Below are positions 55,982-64,000 of a stretch of 64,000 nucleotides of DNA, piece by piece; within the stretch, counting starts at the first letter, position 1; every line of letters starts with the position of its first letter. This DNA comes from Skermania piniformis (GTDB taxonomy: Bacteria; Actinomycetota; Actinomycetes; Mycobacteriales; Mycobacteriaceae), in NCBI RefSeq assembly GCF_019285775.1, contig NZ_CP079105.1, positions 372,001-436,000 of the forward strand, in the 5' to 3' direction. The notes beneath the pieces are model-generated. The model searched no databases and had not been told where the DNA came from. It saw only the letters and a list, made by a program, of their open reading frames with translations. The position numbers and the translations under genes are program-made.

Positions 55982-57640
55982 TCATGCGGGTAGCACGTGC
56001 ACGCCGGTCTTGTCCGTCGACAGACACAACGAGCAGACTGCGCCGTTTCCGGTCGGCGAACTCAGCATGTCCGGCCGCTCGTAATCGTGCCGGCAAACCT
56101 CGCATCGCACGTGCTCGCCGGACGGGTTGCCGAACTCGTCGTGCATCGGCAGATCGATGCCGTCGTCGGTGCGACGCAGGTAGTACTTGCCCTTCGTGGC
56201 GATCGCGATGATCGGCGGCAGCACCAGCCCGAGGCCGATCGCGACCAGCGGCGAGTACGGCTTGATCGCGTCGCCGAGTCCACCGAAGAAGGCGAGGACG
56301 GAGATGCCGGCCGCGAGCAGCATCGACCCGAAGCCGACCGGGTTGAACGCGTACAGCATGCCGCGGCGGAACTCGGGCTGCTTGGGCGAGAGCTTCAGCA
56401 GGTACTTGTTGATCGCGATGTCCGACGCCACGACGACCACCCAGGCCATGCCGCAGTTCGCGTAGAACCCGAGAATGGTGTTCAGGAAGTCGAACATGTT
56501 GGCTTCCATCAAGATCAGCGCGATCAGGAGATTCAGCCCGAGGAACACCAGCCGGCCCGGGTAGTGCTTGGTCACCCGGGTGAACGAGTTGGTCCAGGCC
56601 AGCGATCCCGAGTAGGCGTTGGTCACGTTGATTTTGATCTGGCTGATCACCACCAGGACCACGGCCAGGGTCATCGCCAGCCAGCCGGGCAGGAAGTTCT
56701 CGTAGATCTCCAGGAACTGATGCACCGGCTGATTTGCGATGCCGGCGCTGTCGGCGACGTTCGCGATCAGGTACACGGCCAGGAACAGGCCGACCACCTG
56801 CTTGATCGCGCCGAACACAACCCAGCCGGGACCGGCCAGAATCATCCAGGTCCACCAGCTACGCGCGTTTTCCGGCGTTTTCGGCGGCATGAAGCGCAGA
56901 TAGTCGTTCTGCTCGGCGATCTGGGCGATCAGCGACAGGCACACCCCGGCGGCCAGCAGGGTCGATCCGAGATCGAAGCCCTGCACCCCGTTTTCGCCCT
57001 GGTAAGCGAAGAATTGGCTCACCGATTCGGGATGGCTGGTGACCAGATAGACGAACGGCGCCACCATCAGCACCAGCCAGAGCGGCGTGGTCCACACCTG
57101 CAATTTCGACAGGACTTTCATGCCGTAGATCACCAGCGGGAAGATGATCACGGTTGACAATGCATAGCCGAGCCAGACCGGAATGCCCAGTCCGAGCTGC
57201 AGCCCCTGCGCCATGATCGAACCTTCGAGCGCGAAGAAGATGAAGGTGAACGTGGCGAAGATGACGTTCGTCACCACCGAACCGTAGTAACCGAAACCGC
57301 TTCCGCGGGTGACCAGGTCGAGGTCGATGTTGTAGCGTGCCGAATAATAGGCGACCGGGAAACCGGTAAGGAAGATCACGACCGCGAAGATGAGAATTCC
57401 CCAGAGCGCGTTCGTGGTGCCGTAGGAAATGCCGATATTCGCGCCGATTGCGAAATCTGCGAGGTAGGCGATACCGCCGAGCGCCGAAATCCCCACGACG
57501 CGGGTCGACCATGTGCGATAGCTGCGTGGCGCGAACCGCAGCGTGTAGTCCTCCAGCGTCTCCTTGGTGGCGGTCATGGTGTCGAGGACGGCCTCGTTCA
57601 CCGCCGCCCCCGGTTCGTTCTGCACAGCTACTTGCGTCAT
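55982..57640 (-). CDS. NCS1-family purine/pyrimidine permease with C-terminal Cys4 motif
   Basis: A 552-residue NCS1 (cytosine permease-like) transporter with about 12 membrane segments; the family markers YTLRFAPRSYRTWS and RGSGFGYYGS are visible. The natural substrates are nucleobases, hydantoins or related compounds. The last 45 residues form a separate cytoplasmic tail with Cys513-x2-Cys516 and Cys536-x2-Cys539 (CEVC and CSLC), a zinc-ribbon-like pattern unusual for transporters. The ATG has no ribosome site of its own; a three-codon mini-ORF with a strong site precedes it. Confidence 0.88.
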   Translation of the reverse strand: MTQVAVQNEPGAAVNEAVLDTMTATKETLEDYTLRFAPRSYRTWSTRVVGISALGGIAYLADFAIGANIGISYGTTNALWGILIFAVVIFLTGFPVAYYSARYNIDLDLVTRGSGFGYYGSVVTNVIFATFTFIFFALEGSIMAQGLQLGLGIPVWLGYALSTVIIFPLVIYGMKVLSKLQVWTTPLWLVLMVAPFVYLVTSHPESVSQFFAYQGENGVQGFDLGSTLLAAGVCLSLIAQIAEQNDYLRFMPPKTPENARSWWTWMILAGPGWVVFGAIKQVVGLFLAVYLIANVADSAGIANQPVHQFLEIYENFLPGWLAMTLAVVLVVISQIKINVTNAYSGSLAWTNSFTRVTKHYPGRLVFLGLNLLIALILMEANMFDFLNTILGFYANCGMAWVVVVASDIAINKYLLKLSPKQPEFRRGMLYAFNPVGFGSMLLAAGISVLAFFGGLGDAIKPYSPLVAIGLGLVLPPIIAIATKGKYYLRRTDDGIDLPMHDEFGNPSGEHVRCEVCRHDYERPDMLSSPTGNGAVCSLCLSTDKTGVHVLPA

Positions 57641-57649
57641 ATAAAAAAG

Positions 57650-57672
57650 TTAGAAATGCATTGTTTCCTCCT
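57650..57672 (-). promoter_or_regulatory. strong ribosome site plus three-codon mini-ORF upstream of the permease
   Basis: On the permease strand AGGAGG (57667-57672) is followed by five bases and ATG-CAT-TTC-TAA (57661-57650), encoding Met-His-Phe. Nine bases later, after a T-rich stretch, comes the permease ATG. The perfect Shine-Dalgarno serves the mini-ORF at proper spacing, not the permease, which suggests translation by re-initiation or a control on permease output. Confidence 0.55.
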
Positions 57673-57797
57673 CATGACGGCCGGATTTCGCGCCGGTTGA
57701 TCGATGTGTAGGCATTGTCACGTCAGCCCAGGTGGACAGCGTCGCGAGATCGTGGTTCATTCCGTTCGTCCGGCCGGCAGGTCCCCGATAGTCCGAT

Positions 57798-58664
57798 CTA
57801 CCGATGTGTTTCCAGATCGCTGATCAGTCCCGCAACCCGGGGATCGCCGGCCAAGCGATTGTCCAACACCACGTTCGCGGCGCCGCGGAGCAGCGCGTAC
57901 GGCTCCCAACCCGACGGCGCGATCGTCCGGGCGGCGCGCCGCGCGATGCCGTCGGCGATCGTGGCAGCGGCCTCGTCGGCGGTGATCCGGACATTCAGCG
58001 GCCAGGGCAGCAGCTCGTTCAGCTCCCGGCCGAGCTCGTCCTCGTCGAGCATGTCGCGGGTCATCGCAGTCTGCACGATGCCGAAATACGCCACCCCCGC
58101 GCTGGCGCCGGAACCGGCCAGCTCCACCCGCAGGGCGCGGCCCAACTGCTCGACCGCGGCCTTGCTCATCATGTACGTCGAGCCGCCCATTCCCGGCGCG
58201 AAGGCGGCGCAGGACGACACCACCACCACGTGTCCCCTGTGCAGTACCACCTGGTCCAGGGCCGGGTGCACGGTGTTGAACACGCCGGTCAGGTTGATCC
58301 CGATCACCCGGTCGAAATCGGCCGGGTCCATCGTGCGCAGCGTGGCCGGCCGGGGGGTGACCCCGGCGTTGGCCACGACGACGTCGAGCCGGCCGAACCG
58401 CTGCACCGTCTGTTCGACCACAGCGCGCATGGCTGCCCGATCGGTGACGTCGGCGGCGAGCGGTAGCGTTCGCGCGCCCACCGCGGCGGCGGTGTCGGCC
58501 ACCGCATCCGCGGCGACGTCGACCAGCACCACCGCGGCGCCGCGCTCGTGCAGCCGGGTCGCCAGGGCGGCCCCGATGCCCTGCGCCGCACCGGTGATCA
58601 ACGCCACCTTGCCGGCGACGGCATAGGATCGGCGACCGAGCGGATTGAGTTGCCCGATGTCCAT
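57798..58664 (-). CDS. short-chain dehydrogenase/reductase in monooxygenase operon
   Basis: A 288-residue SDR: VALITGAAQGIGAAL cofactor site, NAG in VVANAGVTP, VSSCAAFAPG and the catalytic YMMSK. The C-terminal third is longer than in minimal SDRs and includes RTIAPSGWEPYALLRG, as in mycobacterial relatives acting on fatty or steroid-type alcohols. ATG at 58664 directly abuts the stop of the monooxygenase gene (TAGATG), so the two are coupled. Confidence 0.9.
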   Translation of the reverse strand: MDIGQLNPLGRRSYAVAGKVALITGAAQGIGAALATRLHERGAAVVLVDVAADAVADTAAAVGARTLPLAADVTDRAAMRAVVEQTVQRFGRLDVVVANAGVTPRPATLRTMDPADFDRVIGINLTGVFNTVHPALDQVVLHRGHVVVVSSCAAFAPGMGGSTYMMSKAAVEQLGRALRVELAGSGASAGVAYFGIVQTAMTRDMLDEDELGRELNELLPWPLNVRITADEAAATIADGIARRAARTIAPSGWEPYALLRGAANVVLDNRLAGDPRVAGLISDLETHR

Positions 58665-60119
58665 CTACTTGCTCACCTCGTACGATTCGACGTCGAATTT
58701 CTTGGTGCGGCTTCGGTATTCGAAGCTCCAGTGCGGGTACAGGCCGGCGTTGCCGCCGCTGTCGGTGGTGTAGTAGCTGCTGCAGCCGCCGGTCAGCCAG
58801 ACGGTGGACGCGCTGCGCTCGCGCATCTCGGTGACGAACGCTTCCTGCACCTGCGGTCGCAGCTCCACCCGCCGCGCACCCCGGCTGCGCAGCACCTGCA
58901 GCGCGTCGACGATGTAGGCGATCTGCGACTCGATCATGTAGATCGCCGATTGGTTCCCCGCAGCGCCGAACGGCCCGAGGGTGGCGAAGAAGTTCGGGAA
59001 GCCGGCGACCGTGGTGCCCAGATAGGACTGTGGTTGCGTGCGATACAGGTCCGCGATGGATCGCCCGTCGCGGCCGATGTAGCGCTCGAACGCGGCGGGG
59101 ATCTGCTCGAAACCGGTGCCGTAGATGATGGTGTCCACCTCGATCTCGGCGCCGGCCCGGGTGACGATCGAGTGCGGTCGAACCCGGGCGATTCCGTCGG
59201 TGACCACGTCGACGTCGGGTCGGTTCAGCGCCGGCAGGTACGCATCGGAGAAGATTGCCCGCTTGCAACCGATCATGTAGTCCGGGGTGACCTTTCGGCG
59301 CAACTCCGGATCGGTTATCTGTCGGCGCAGCTGCAGCCGGCCGAGCAGTTCGTACGGGTGGCGGAATCGGTTGTCCACGAAGCCGACCAGGCCGAAGCTT
59401 TCGACAGCGGTATACCAGCTGCCGCGCACCGCACGCTGGGCCAGCGGAATCCGGCGCAGCAGTAGGCGTTCCAGACCGGATGTGGCACGGTCCAGGCGCG
59501 GCACGATCCACGGCGCGGACCGTTGGAACACGGTGAGCCGGGCAACCTGCGGCGCGATCTCCGGAATGAACTGCACGGCAGAGGCGCCGGTGCCGATCAC
59601 GGCGACCCGCTCCCCGGTGAGATCGTGATCGTGGTCCCAGTGCAGCGAATGGAACGCGGTACCGGCGAACTCGGCCAGGCCGGGCAGGTCCGGGTATTTG
59701 GCGTCGGCGAACACGCCGGTCGCCGAGATCAGATAGTCGGCGGTCACCGCACCGCGGGAGGTTTCGATCCGCCAGTGCGACTCGGCCGCCGACCAGCAAG
59801 CGGCCAGTACCTCGGTGCCGAACCGCATGTGCCGGGTCACGTCGCCGGCGGCAGCAACCCGGTCGAGATAGGCCAGGATCTCCGGCTGCCGCGCGTAGGT
59901 GTGCGACCAGTCCGGGTTGGCCGCGAACGAGTAGCTGTACAGCTGGGACGGCACGTCGCAGGCGCAGCCGGGATAGGTGTTGGCCTGCCAGGTGCCGCCC
60001 AGCCGGTCGGCTCGCTCCACGATCAGCAGATCGGTGAATCCGGCCTCGCGCAGCTTGATCGCCAGGCCGATACCGCCGAAGCCGGCACCGACGATCACGA
60101 TCTGATGATGTTCGGTCAT
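58665..60119 (-). CDS. Baeyer-Villiger-type flavin monooxygenase
   Basis: A 484-residue FAD/NADPH monooxygenase: GAGFGGIG (11-18) FAD site, GTGASA (176-181) NADPH site and between them the BVMO fingerprint FxGxxxHxxxW at 151-161 (FAGTAFHSLHW). It should convert a ketone to an ester or a heteroatom substrate to its oxide. It resembles MymA-type enzymes of mycobacteria. The order hydrolase, ferredoxin reductase, monooxygenase, SDR suggests oxidative breakdown of an alcohol/ketone. It begins 24 bases after the reductase gene. Confidence 0.92.
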   Translation of the reverse strand: MTEHHQIVIVGAGFGGIGLAIKLREAGFTDLLIVERADRLGGTWQANTYPGCACDVPSQLYSYSFAANPDWSHTYARQPEILAYLDRVAAAGDVTRHMRFGTEVLAACWSAAESHWRIETSRGAVTADYLISATGVFADAKYPDLPGLAEFAGTAFHSLHWDHDHDLTGERVAVIGTGASAVQFIPEIAPQVARLTVFQRSAPWIVPRLDRATSGLERLLLRRIPLAQRAVRGSWYTAVESFGLVGFVDNRFRHPYELLGRLQLRRQITDPELRRKVTPDYMIGCKRAIFSDAYLPALNRPDVDVVTDGIARVRPHSIVTRAGAEIEVDTIIYGTGFEQIPAAFERYIGRDGRSIADLYRTQPQSYLGTTVAGFPNFFATLGPFGAAGNQSAIYMIESQIAYIVDALQVLRSRGARRVELRPQVQEAFVTEMRERSASTVWLTGGCSSYYTTDSGGNAGLYPHWSFEYRSRTKKFDVESYEVSK

Positions 60120-60143
60120 CGTTGTCCGATCGGGTCAGGGTGG

Positions 60144-61181
60144 TCAGAGGTCGAGCACCAACGAGTCGCCGGCTGCGCGGGACACGCAGATCAGCATCCG
60201 GTCGGTCCGCTCGGCGGCGGTGAGCAGCCGGTCCCGATGCGATACCGGCCCGTCCAGCACCCCGACCGTGCAGCTGCCGCAGAAACCCTGCCGGCAGGAG
60301 TAGGCGACGCCGGGCAGGACTCGGTGGATCGCGGTGAGCGCGGTCTCGTCGGCGGCCACCCGGACGGTCCGGCCGGTGCGGGCCAGCCGCACCTCGAACT
60401 CGCGTCCGTCGGTGACGGTCGGCGCGGCGAAGCGCTCGATGTGCAGCGACCCGGTCGGGTTCAGCGCGAACATGGTGCGTTCGGCCCGCTCCAGCATCGG
60501 CGTCGGTCCGCAGACGTACACCGCGGTGCCGGGTGCGGTCTCCGCGATGAACTCGGCTACGTCGGGCACGCCGTACTCGTCGTCCGGCCGGACCGTCGTT
60601 GCGGCCGGCAGCTCGCTCCGGAACGGCATGGACGCGCGGGTGCGCCCGGTGTAGATCAGCCGCCCGCGGCTGCCGGCTGCGCGCGCCATCGGCAGCAGCG
60701 GGGTGATCCCGATTCCGCCCGCGACGAACAGGTACGCCGGCGCTTCGACGAACGCGAAGGCGTTGCGGGGACCCCGAATCCGCACCGGCGAACCGGGCCG
60801 CAACATCTCGTGCACCTCGCGGGAGCCGCCCCCGCCGTCGGCGATGCGGCGCACCGCGATCCGATATCGGGACCGGTCGGCGGGATCACCACACAGCGAA
60901 TATTGCCGCTGCCGCCCGGACGGGAGGATCAGATCGAGATGCGCGCCCGGCCGCCACGCCGGCAGCGCTGCGCCGTTCGCCGCGCGTAGCCGCAGGGCGA
61001 CCACGTCGTCGGCTGCCGGGGTCACCGCATCGACGATCAGTTCCAGATCGAAACCACTGCGCCGCAACGGGTTCGCCCGAGACAGCAGGGGTGCCGCCGG
61101 GCCCGAGACGAACACCCGTCGATAGGCGTCGAACGCGCCGGCGAACGCGCGCAGTCCGAGACCCGGCCGGGTGCCCGACAC
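60144..61181 (-). CDS. FAD/[2Fe-2S] ferredoxin reductase (phthalate dioxygenase reductase type)
   Basis: A 345-residue electron-transfer protein: FAD domain with RQYSLCGDP, NAD(P) domain with VAGGIGITPLLPMARAA and VYVCGPTPML, and a C-terminal plant-type ferredoxin with Cys-x4-Cys-x2-Cys (SCRQGFCGSCTVG) and a last Cys in LICVSRA. It feeds electrons from NAD(P)H to an oxygenase, perhaps the di-iron-like partner upstream. The GTG at 61181 overlaps the TAG of the upstream gene by one base. Confidence 0.9.
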   Translation of the reverse strand: MSGTRPGLGLRAFAGAFDAYRRVFVSGPAAPLLSRANPLRRSGFDLELIVDAVTPAADDVVALRLRAANGAALPAWRPGAHLDLILPSGRQRQYSLCGDPADRSRYRIAVRRIADGGGGSREVHEMLRPGSPVRIRGPRNAFAFVEAPAYLFVAGGIGITPLLPMARAAGSRGRLIYTGRTRASMPFRSELPAATTVRPDDEYGVPDVAEFIAETAPGTAVYVCGPTPMLERAERTMFALNPTGSLHIERFAAPTVTDGREFEVRLARTGRTVRVAADETALTAIHRVLPGVAYSCRQGFCGSCTVGVLDGPVSHRDRLLTAAERTDRMLICVSRAAGDSLVLDL

Positions 61182-62071
61182 TAGCCGGCCGCCCGGGCCG
61201 CGGGCGAATGGCCGAGGTACCGCAGCGCGCGATCCATCGGCCCCAGCTGCGACGGGTGGAATCCGGGCCGTAGGTAGCGGGGGATCTCGGTGAAGAACAC
61301 CGTCGCGCTGGGCACCACGCCGCGGACGGTGGCGCCGAGGAACTGGATCGGCCAGAACAGGCCCTTGTCCGGCGACGGGTCGGTGCGGTGCAGGTATACC
61401 GCCGAGGTCAGGAACACGGCGAGCAGGGTGGTGCTGGCCAGCAGGGCGGCCCGGGCCTTGCGGGCGTAGCTGCCGTCGATGTGCATGTAGGCGTCGTAGA
61501 CCACGCTGCGGTGCTCCACTTCCTCGGCGCCGTGCCAGCGGATCAGGTCGAGCATGGTCGGATCCATGCCCAGCTCGTCGAGCTTGTCGTTCTCCAGCAG
61601 CCACTCGCCGATCACGGCGGTGTAGTGCTCCATTCCGGCGAACAGGGCCAGCCGTTCCTTGAGCCACTCCTGCTTGGCCCGGCCGGTCAGGCCGTGGTCG
61701 CCGAAGACCCGGTCGACCAGCCAGGTGAACGCATCGACCAGGGGATCGACGTCCAGGCCGAGGTCACGCAGGTGGCGCCGGGCACCTTCGTGGCTGCTCG
61801 CATGCATCGACTCCTGGCCGACGAATCCGGCCACCGCTTCGCGCAGTCGCTCGTCGTCGATCAACGGGAGCGCCTCGGCCAGTGCCTGTGCCATCGCCCG
61901 CTCGCCCTCCGGCAGCACCAGGTGCATGACGTTGATGACGTGGGTGGCGAACACCTCGCCCGGGATGTAATGCATCGGCACCGCGCCGAAGTCGAACCGG
62001 ACGTCCCGCGCCTGGATCGCGTGGGCCTCCGCGTCGTAGCGGCGCTTCGTTGCGCCGACTTTCTCAGCCAT
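61181..62071 (-). CDS. metal-dependent hydrolase-like protein (PF10118), ferritin-like helical
   Basis: A 296-residue helical protein of the so-called metal-dependent hydrolase family, with metal-ligand-like motifs VGQESMHASSHE and AEEVEHRSVVYDAY resembling the paired E/ExxH motifs of di-iron proteins. This pattern, together with the adjacent ferredoxin reductase, suggests a di-iron oxygenase rather than a hydrolase; that is inference. ATG at 62071 is the first good start, with repeats for a regulator just upstream. It heads the four-gene operon. Confidence 0.82.
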   Translation of the reverse strand: MAEKVGATKRRYDAEAHAIQARDVRFDFGAVPMHYIPGEVFATHVINVMHLVLPEGERAMAQALAEALPLIDDERLREAVAGFVGQESMHASSHEGARRHLRDLGLDVDPLVDAFTWLVDRVFGDHGLTGRAKQEWLKERLALFAGMEHYTAVIGEWLLENDKLDELGMDPTMLDLIRWHGAEEVEHRSVVYDAYMHIDGSYARKARAALLASTTLLAVFLTSAVYLHRTDPSPDKGLFWPIQFLGATVRGVVPSATVFFTEIPRYLRPGFHPSQLGPMDRALRYLGHSPAARAAG

Positions 62072-62090
62072 AGGCCGAAGGTACACAGCA

Positions 62091-62142
62091 ACATATCTAA
62101 TTGCAATGTTGCAGCTACATATCTGTGGAGATGTTGCATAGT
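62091..62142. promoter_or_regulatory. two 26-bp tandem repeats, candidate TetR operator
   Basis: ACATATCT and ATGTTGC occur in the same order twice: at 62091-62098 and 62106-62112, then at 62117-62124 and 62131-62137, making an imperfect 26-bp direct repeat (62091-62116 and 62117-62142). Each unit has ACAT...ATGT symmetry, and GCAACAT/ATGTTGC (62088-62112) is an inverted repeat. The repeats fill the 96-bp divergent region between the hydrolase-like gene and tetR. Confidence 0.65.
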
Positions 62143-62167
62143 GGTGTTCGTTTGTTAGCGTGAGTGG

Positions 62168-62785
62168 GTGACTGCGGCCGCATCCATGCCCGCCGACCAG
62201 CAGGAAACCGAACCGGACAGCATCGAGTCGCGGATTCTCGACGCCGCTCTGGTGCAGTTCGAGAAGGTCGGCGTCAAGAAGACCACGATCGAGGACATCG
62301 CCCGCCAGGCCGGCGTCGACCGGGTCACCGTCTACCGGCGGGTCGGTTCCCGGGACGACGTGGTGGCCGCGGTGGTCGGCCGGGAGACCTCGGCGGTGTT
62401 GGTCGAGATCGCCGGGCTGACGCAGCGGCACGACGACATCGACGATCTGGTCGCGGACATCTTCGTCACCGTGCTGACCCGGTGGCGGGAGCACCCGCTG
62501 GTGAATCGGATGCTGGCGCTGGAGCCGGAACGGGTGCTGATCAAGCTCACCACCGAGGGAGCCCCGGTCTTCGCCATGTGCGTAGCGACCACGCTGGCGG
62601 CGCTACAGGATGCCGTGCGGGCCGGGTTGCTCACCGACCGAACGGATCTCGGCACCCGGGCGGAGTTGCTCTGCCGGGTGGTGCTCGGCTTCGTCGTCGG
62701 TCCCGCCGGCATCGTGTCGTTGGAAACCGCGGCCGAGCTCGACGCCTTCGCCCGGGCCTATCTGGTCCCGATCGTCACCGGTTGA
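62168..62785 (+). CDS. TetR family regulator of the monooxygenase operon
   Basis: A 205-residue TetR regulator: helix-turn-helix TTIEDIARQAGVDRVTVYRR at about residues 40-59 and a C-terminal ligand domain. TAGCGT plus six bases precedes GTG 62168 (leaderless). Divergent placement over tandem palindromic repeats indicates that it represses both itself and the oxidative operon, with induction by a substrate of that pathway. Confidence 0.9.
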   Translation: MTAAASMPADQQETEPDSIESRILDAALVQFEKVGVKKTTIEDIARQAGVDRVTVYRRVGSRDDVVAAVVGRETSAVLVEIAGLTQRHDDIDDLVADIFVTVLTRWREHPLVNRMLALEPERVLIKLTTEGAPVFAMCVATTLAALQDAVRAGLLTDRTDLGTRAELLCRVVLGFVVGPAGIVSLETAAELDAFARAYLVPIVTG

Positions 62786-62794
62786 TCGGGCCGG

Positions 62795-63934
62795 TCACCC
62801 GTGCCGGCCGCCCCGCAGCCAGTGGTAGCTGCCGGGTCGGCGCTGCTCCCAGCGGAGGAACCGGACCGTGGACCGGCAGATCTGCTCCTTCACGAGCGCG
62901 CCGGTTCGGCCGCCGAGGTGGACCCGGCGCGGGGTGTCGTCGCGGCGGGTCAACTGGATGACCCCGCGTCGTCGGCCGACACTGATGCACTGGCCGGCGA
63001 ACGCCTGGTCCACCGCCATCGGCTCGGTGCCGGCGAGCCGGCTCAGTATGGTCGCGGCTGCCTGCGCGCCGAGCGGCAGCGCCGACTGGCAGCTCATTCG
63101 CAGTGGTCGGCCGGACGGCGCCGCGGCGTCCCCGGCCGCGACGATCCGGGGATCGGTCACGCTGGTCAGGGTCTCGTCGGTGAGCAGCCGGCCGACCGGA
63201 TCGGTGGCCAGGCCGCCGGCGTCGGCCAGGCCCGGAACCGTGAAGCCGGCGGTCCAGATCGTGACGTCGCTCGCCGGTTCCCGCCCGTCCGCGAGCTGCA
63301 CGTGATCGGCACGGACCGCGGCCGCCCGGGTTCCGGTGATCACCGTGACGCCCAGCGCGGCCAGAGTTCGGGCGATCGAGCGACGGGCCGGCTCGGCCAC
63401 CGACGGCGCCAGCGTGTCGCCGACCAGGGTGACCGGACGGCCGGTCTCGGCGAACTCCGCGGCCACCTCGATCCCGGTCAGACCGGCGCCCACCACCGTC
63501 ACCGGAGCTGTCGCGGGGAGTTCGTCGAGCCGGGCCCGAAGCTGCTGCGCCGGTTCCAGTTCATCCAGTCGCCAGGCGAATTCGGCCGCGCCGGGTATCT
63601 CCCCGGCCCCGCCGCGGCTGCCGATCGCGTATATCAGGTAGTCGTAGTCCAGCGTCCGGCCGCCGGCCAGCTGCACCTGTCGCGCCGGGCCGTCGATCCG
63701 GGTGGCGGCGTCGCACACCAGCTCGATCCCGTCGCCCAGCAGGTCGTCGAGCGGCTGGGCCGCCTCGCCGGTGCCGGCGACCTGCTGGTGCAGCCGGATC
63801 CGTTCGACGAACTGCGGTCGCGGGTTGACCAGCGTGATGTCCAGGTCGGCGTCGCGGCGCAATCGGTTGGCGGCCATCACCCCGGCGTAGCCGCCGCCGA
63901 GCACCACGACCTGGGCGGGCGTCGGATCGGTCAT
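62795..63934 (-). CDS. NAD(P)/FAD-dependent oxidoreductase (NDH-2-like)
   Basis: A 379-residue pyridine nucleotide-disulfide oxidoreductase family member: VVVLGGGYAGVMAANRLRR FAD site, VTVVGAGLTGIEVAAEF NAD site, and GDAAAPSG near the end of the FAD domain. It resembles type II NADH dehydrogenases but is shorter, with no evident C-terminal membrane helix. ATG at 63934 has GGAG eight bases upstream. It is convergent with the tetR gene, nine bases between stops. Nothing more can be read in the last 66 bases. Confidence 0.88.
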   Translation of the reverse strand: MTDPTPAQVVVLGGGYAGVMAANRLRRDADLDITLVNPRPQFVERIRLHQQVAGTGEAAQPLDDLLGDGIELVCDAATRIDGPARQVQLAGGRTLDYDYLIYAIGSRGGAGEIPGAAEFAWRLDELEPAQQLRARLDELPATAPVTVVGAGLTGIEVAAEFAETGRPVTLVGDTLAPSVAEPARRSIARTLAALGVTVITGTRAAAVRADHVQLADGREPASDVTIWTAGFTVPGLADAGGLATDPVGRLLTDETLTSVTDPRIVAAGDAAAPSGRPLRMSCQSALPLGAQAAATILSRLAGTEPMAVDQAFAGQCISVGRRRGVIQLTRRDDTPRRVHLGGRTGALVKEQICRSTVRFLRWEQRRPGSYHWLRGGRHG

Positions 63935-64000
63935 ATCGATCTCCTCGCTGTCGGTATCAGTCTGCTTCGAAGACACCGGGCGTAGGGGAGAGGTGATACT

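Overview
The window is chromosomal DNA of a high-GC actinobacterium. It fits the mycolic-acid-containing order Mycobacteriales, probably Nocardiaceae-like. The reasons are an antigen-85-type mycolyltransferase homologue, WhiB4, a Crp close to the mycobacterial protein, the tandem Get3-like ATPases (BagA/BagB type), MarP, PonA2, an actinobacterial 6C small RNA, and a gene order that follows the Mycobacterium tuberculosis leuA-ask-asd and Rv3682-Rv3644c neighbourhoods with insertions and losses. I see no insertion sequence, prophage, integrase or CRISPR array. Genus assignment is inference.

Layout. 0.3-3.8 kb: a secreted glycine-rich protein and leuA, the latter preceded by a leucine-codon leader peptide and a hairpin. 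3.8-9.2 kb: a voltage-sensor-like membrane protein, then the aspartate pathway genes ask (with an internal beta-subunit start) and asd, a membrane protein and a Tat-type secreted protein. 9.2-15.8 kb: two TetR regulators with an acyl-CoA synthetase, a saccharopine-dehydrogenase-like reductase, an SDR, a Nudix hydrolase and a methyltransferase. 16.0 kb: tRNA-Pro(CGG). 16.2-31.9 kb: a conserved envelope/redox block with a metallophosphoesterase, YqeY, PonA2, WhiB4, two ArsA/Get3-like ATPases, DUF4177, RidA, an MBL hydrolase, Crp, the overlapping operon nth-thioredoxin-CoA Nudix-MarP, an EphE-like hydrolase, a holin-like protein and NhaA. 32.2-34.4 kb: a 2-oxoglutarate oxygenase, an SDR and a degenerate Fic-like protein. 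34.4-35.4 kb: a non-coding kilobase carrying the 6C RNA and two DnaA-box-like sites. 35.4-42.5 kb: ssd, the tad/flp pilus operon and an SftH/MrfA-type helicase. 42.9-48.0 kb: cspA, an Rv3647c homologue, topA and DNA polymerase III delta prime. 48.1-57.6 kb: accessory genes including tRNA-Thr(CGT), a stand-alone LigD-type primase-polymerase, two secreted or envelope hydrolases, an AspBHI-like type IV restriction enzyme, a flavin oxidoreductase, a transglutaminase and an NCS1 permease with a C-terminal Cys4 motif. 57.8-63.9 kb: a TetR-controlled oxidative operon (metal-dependent hydrolase, ferredoxin reductase, Baeyer-Villiger-type monooxygenase, SDR) and an NDH-2-like flavoprotein.

Two translation styles recur. 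Many first genes have TANNNT followed by exactly six bases and then ATG or GTG, the signature of leaderless transcripts. Downstream operon genes overlap by four bases (ATGA or GTGA). The most interesting leads are the leuA leader, the 6C RNA beside paired DnaA-box-like sites upstream of ssd, the Crp-like site before whiB4, the degenerate Fic protein, the AspBHI-like nuclease, the zinc-ribbon-like tail and three-codon mini-ORF of the NCS1 permease, and the 26-bp tandem repeat between the monooxygenase operon and its TetR.
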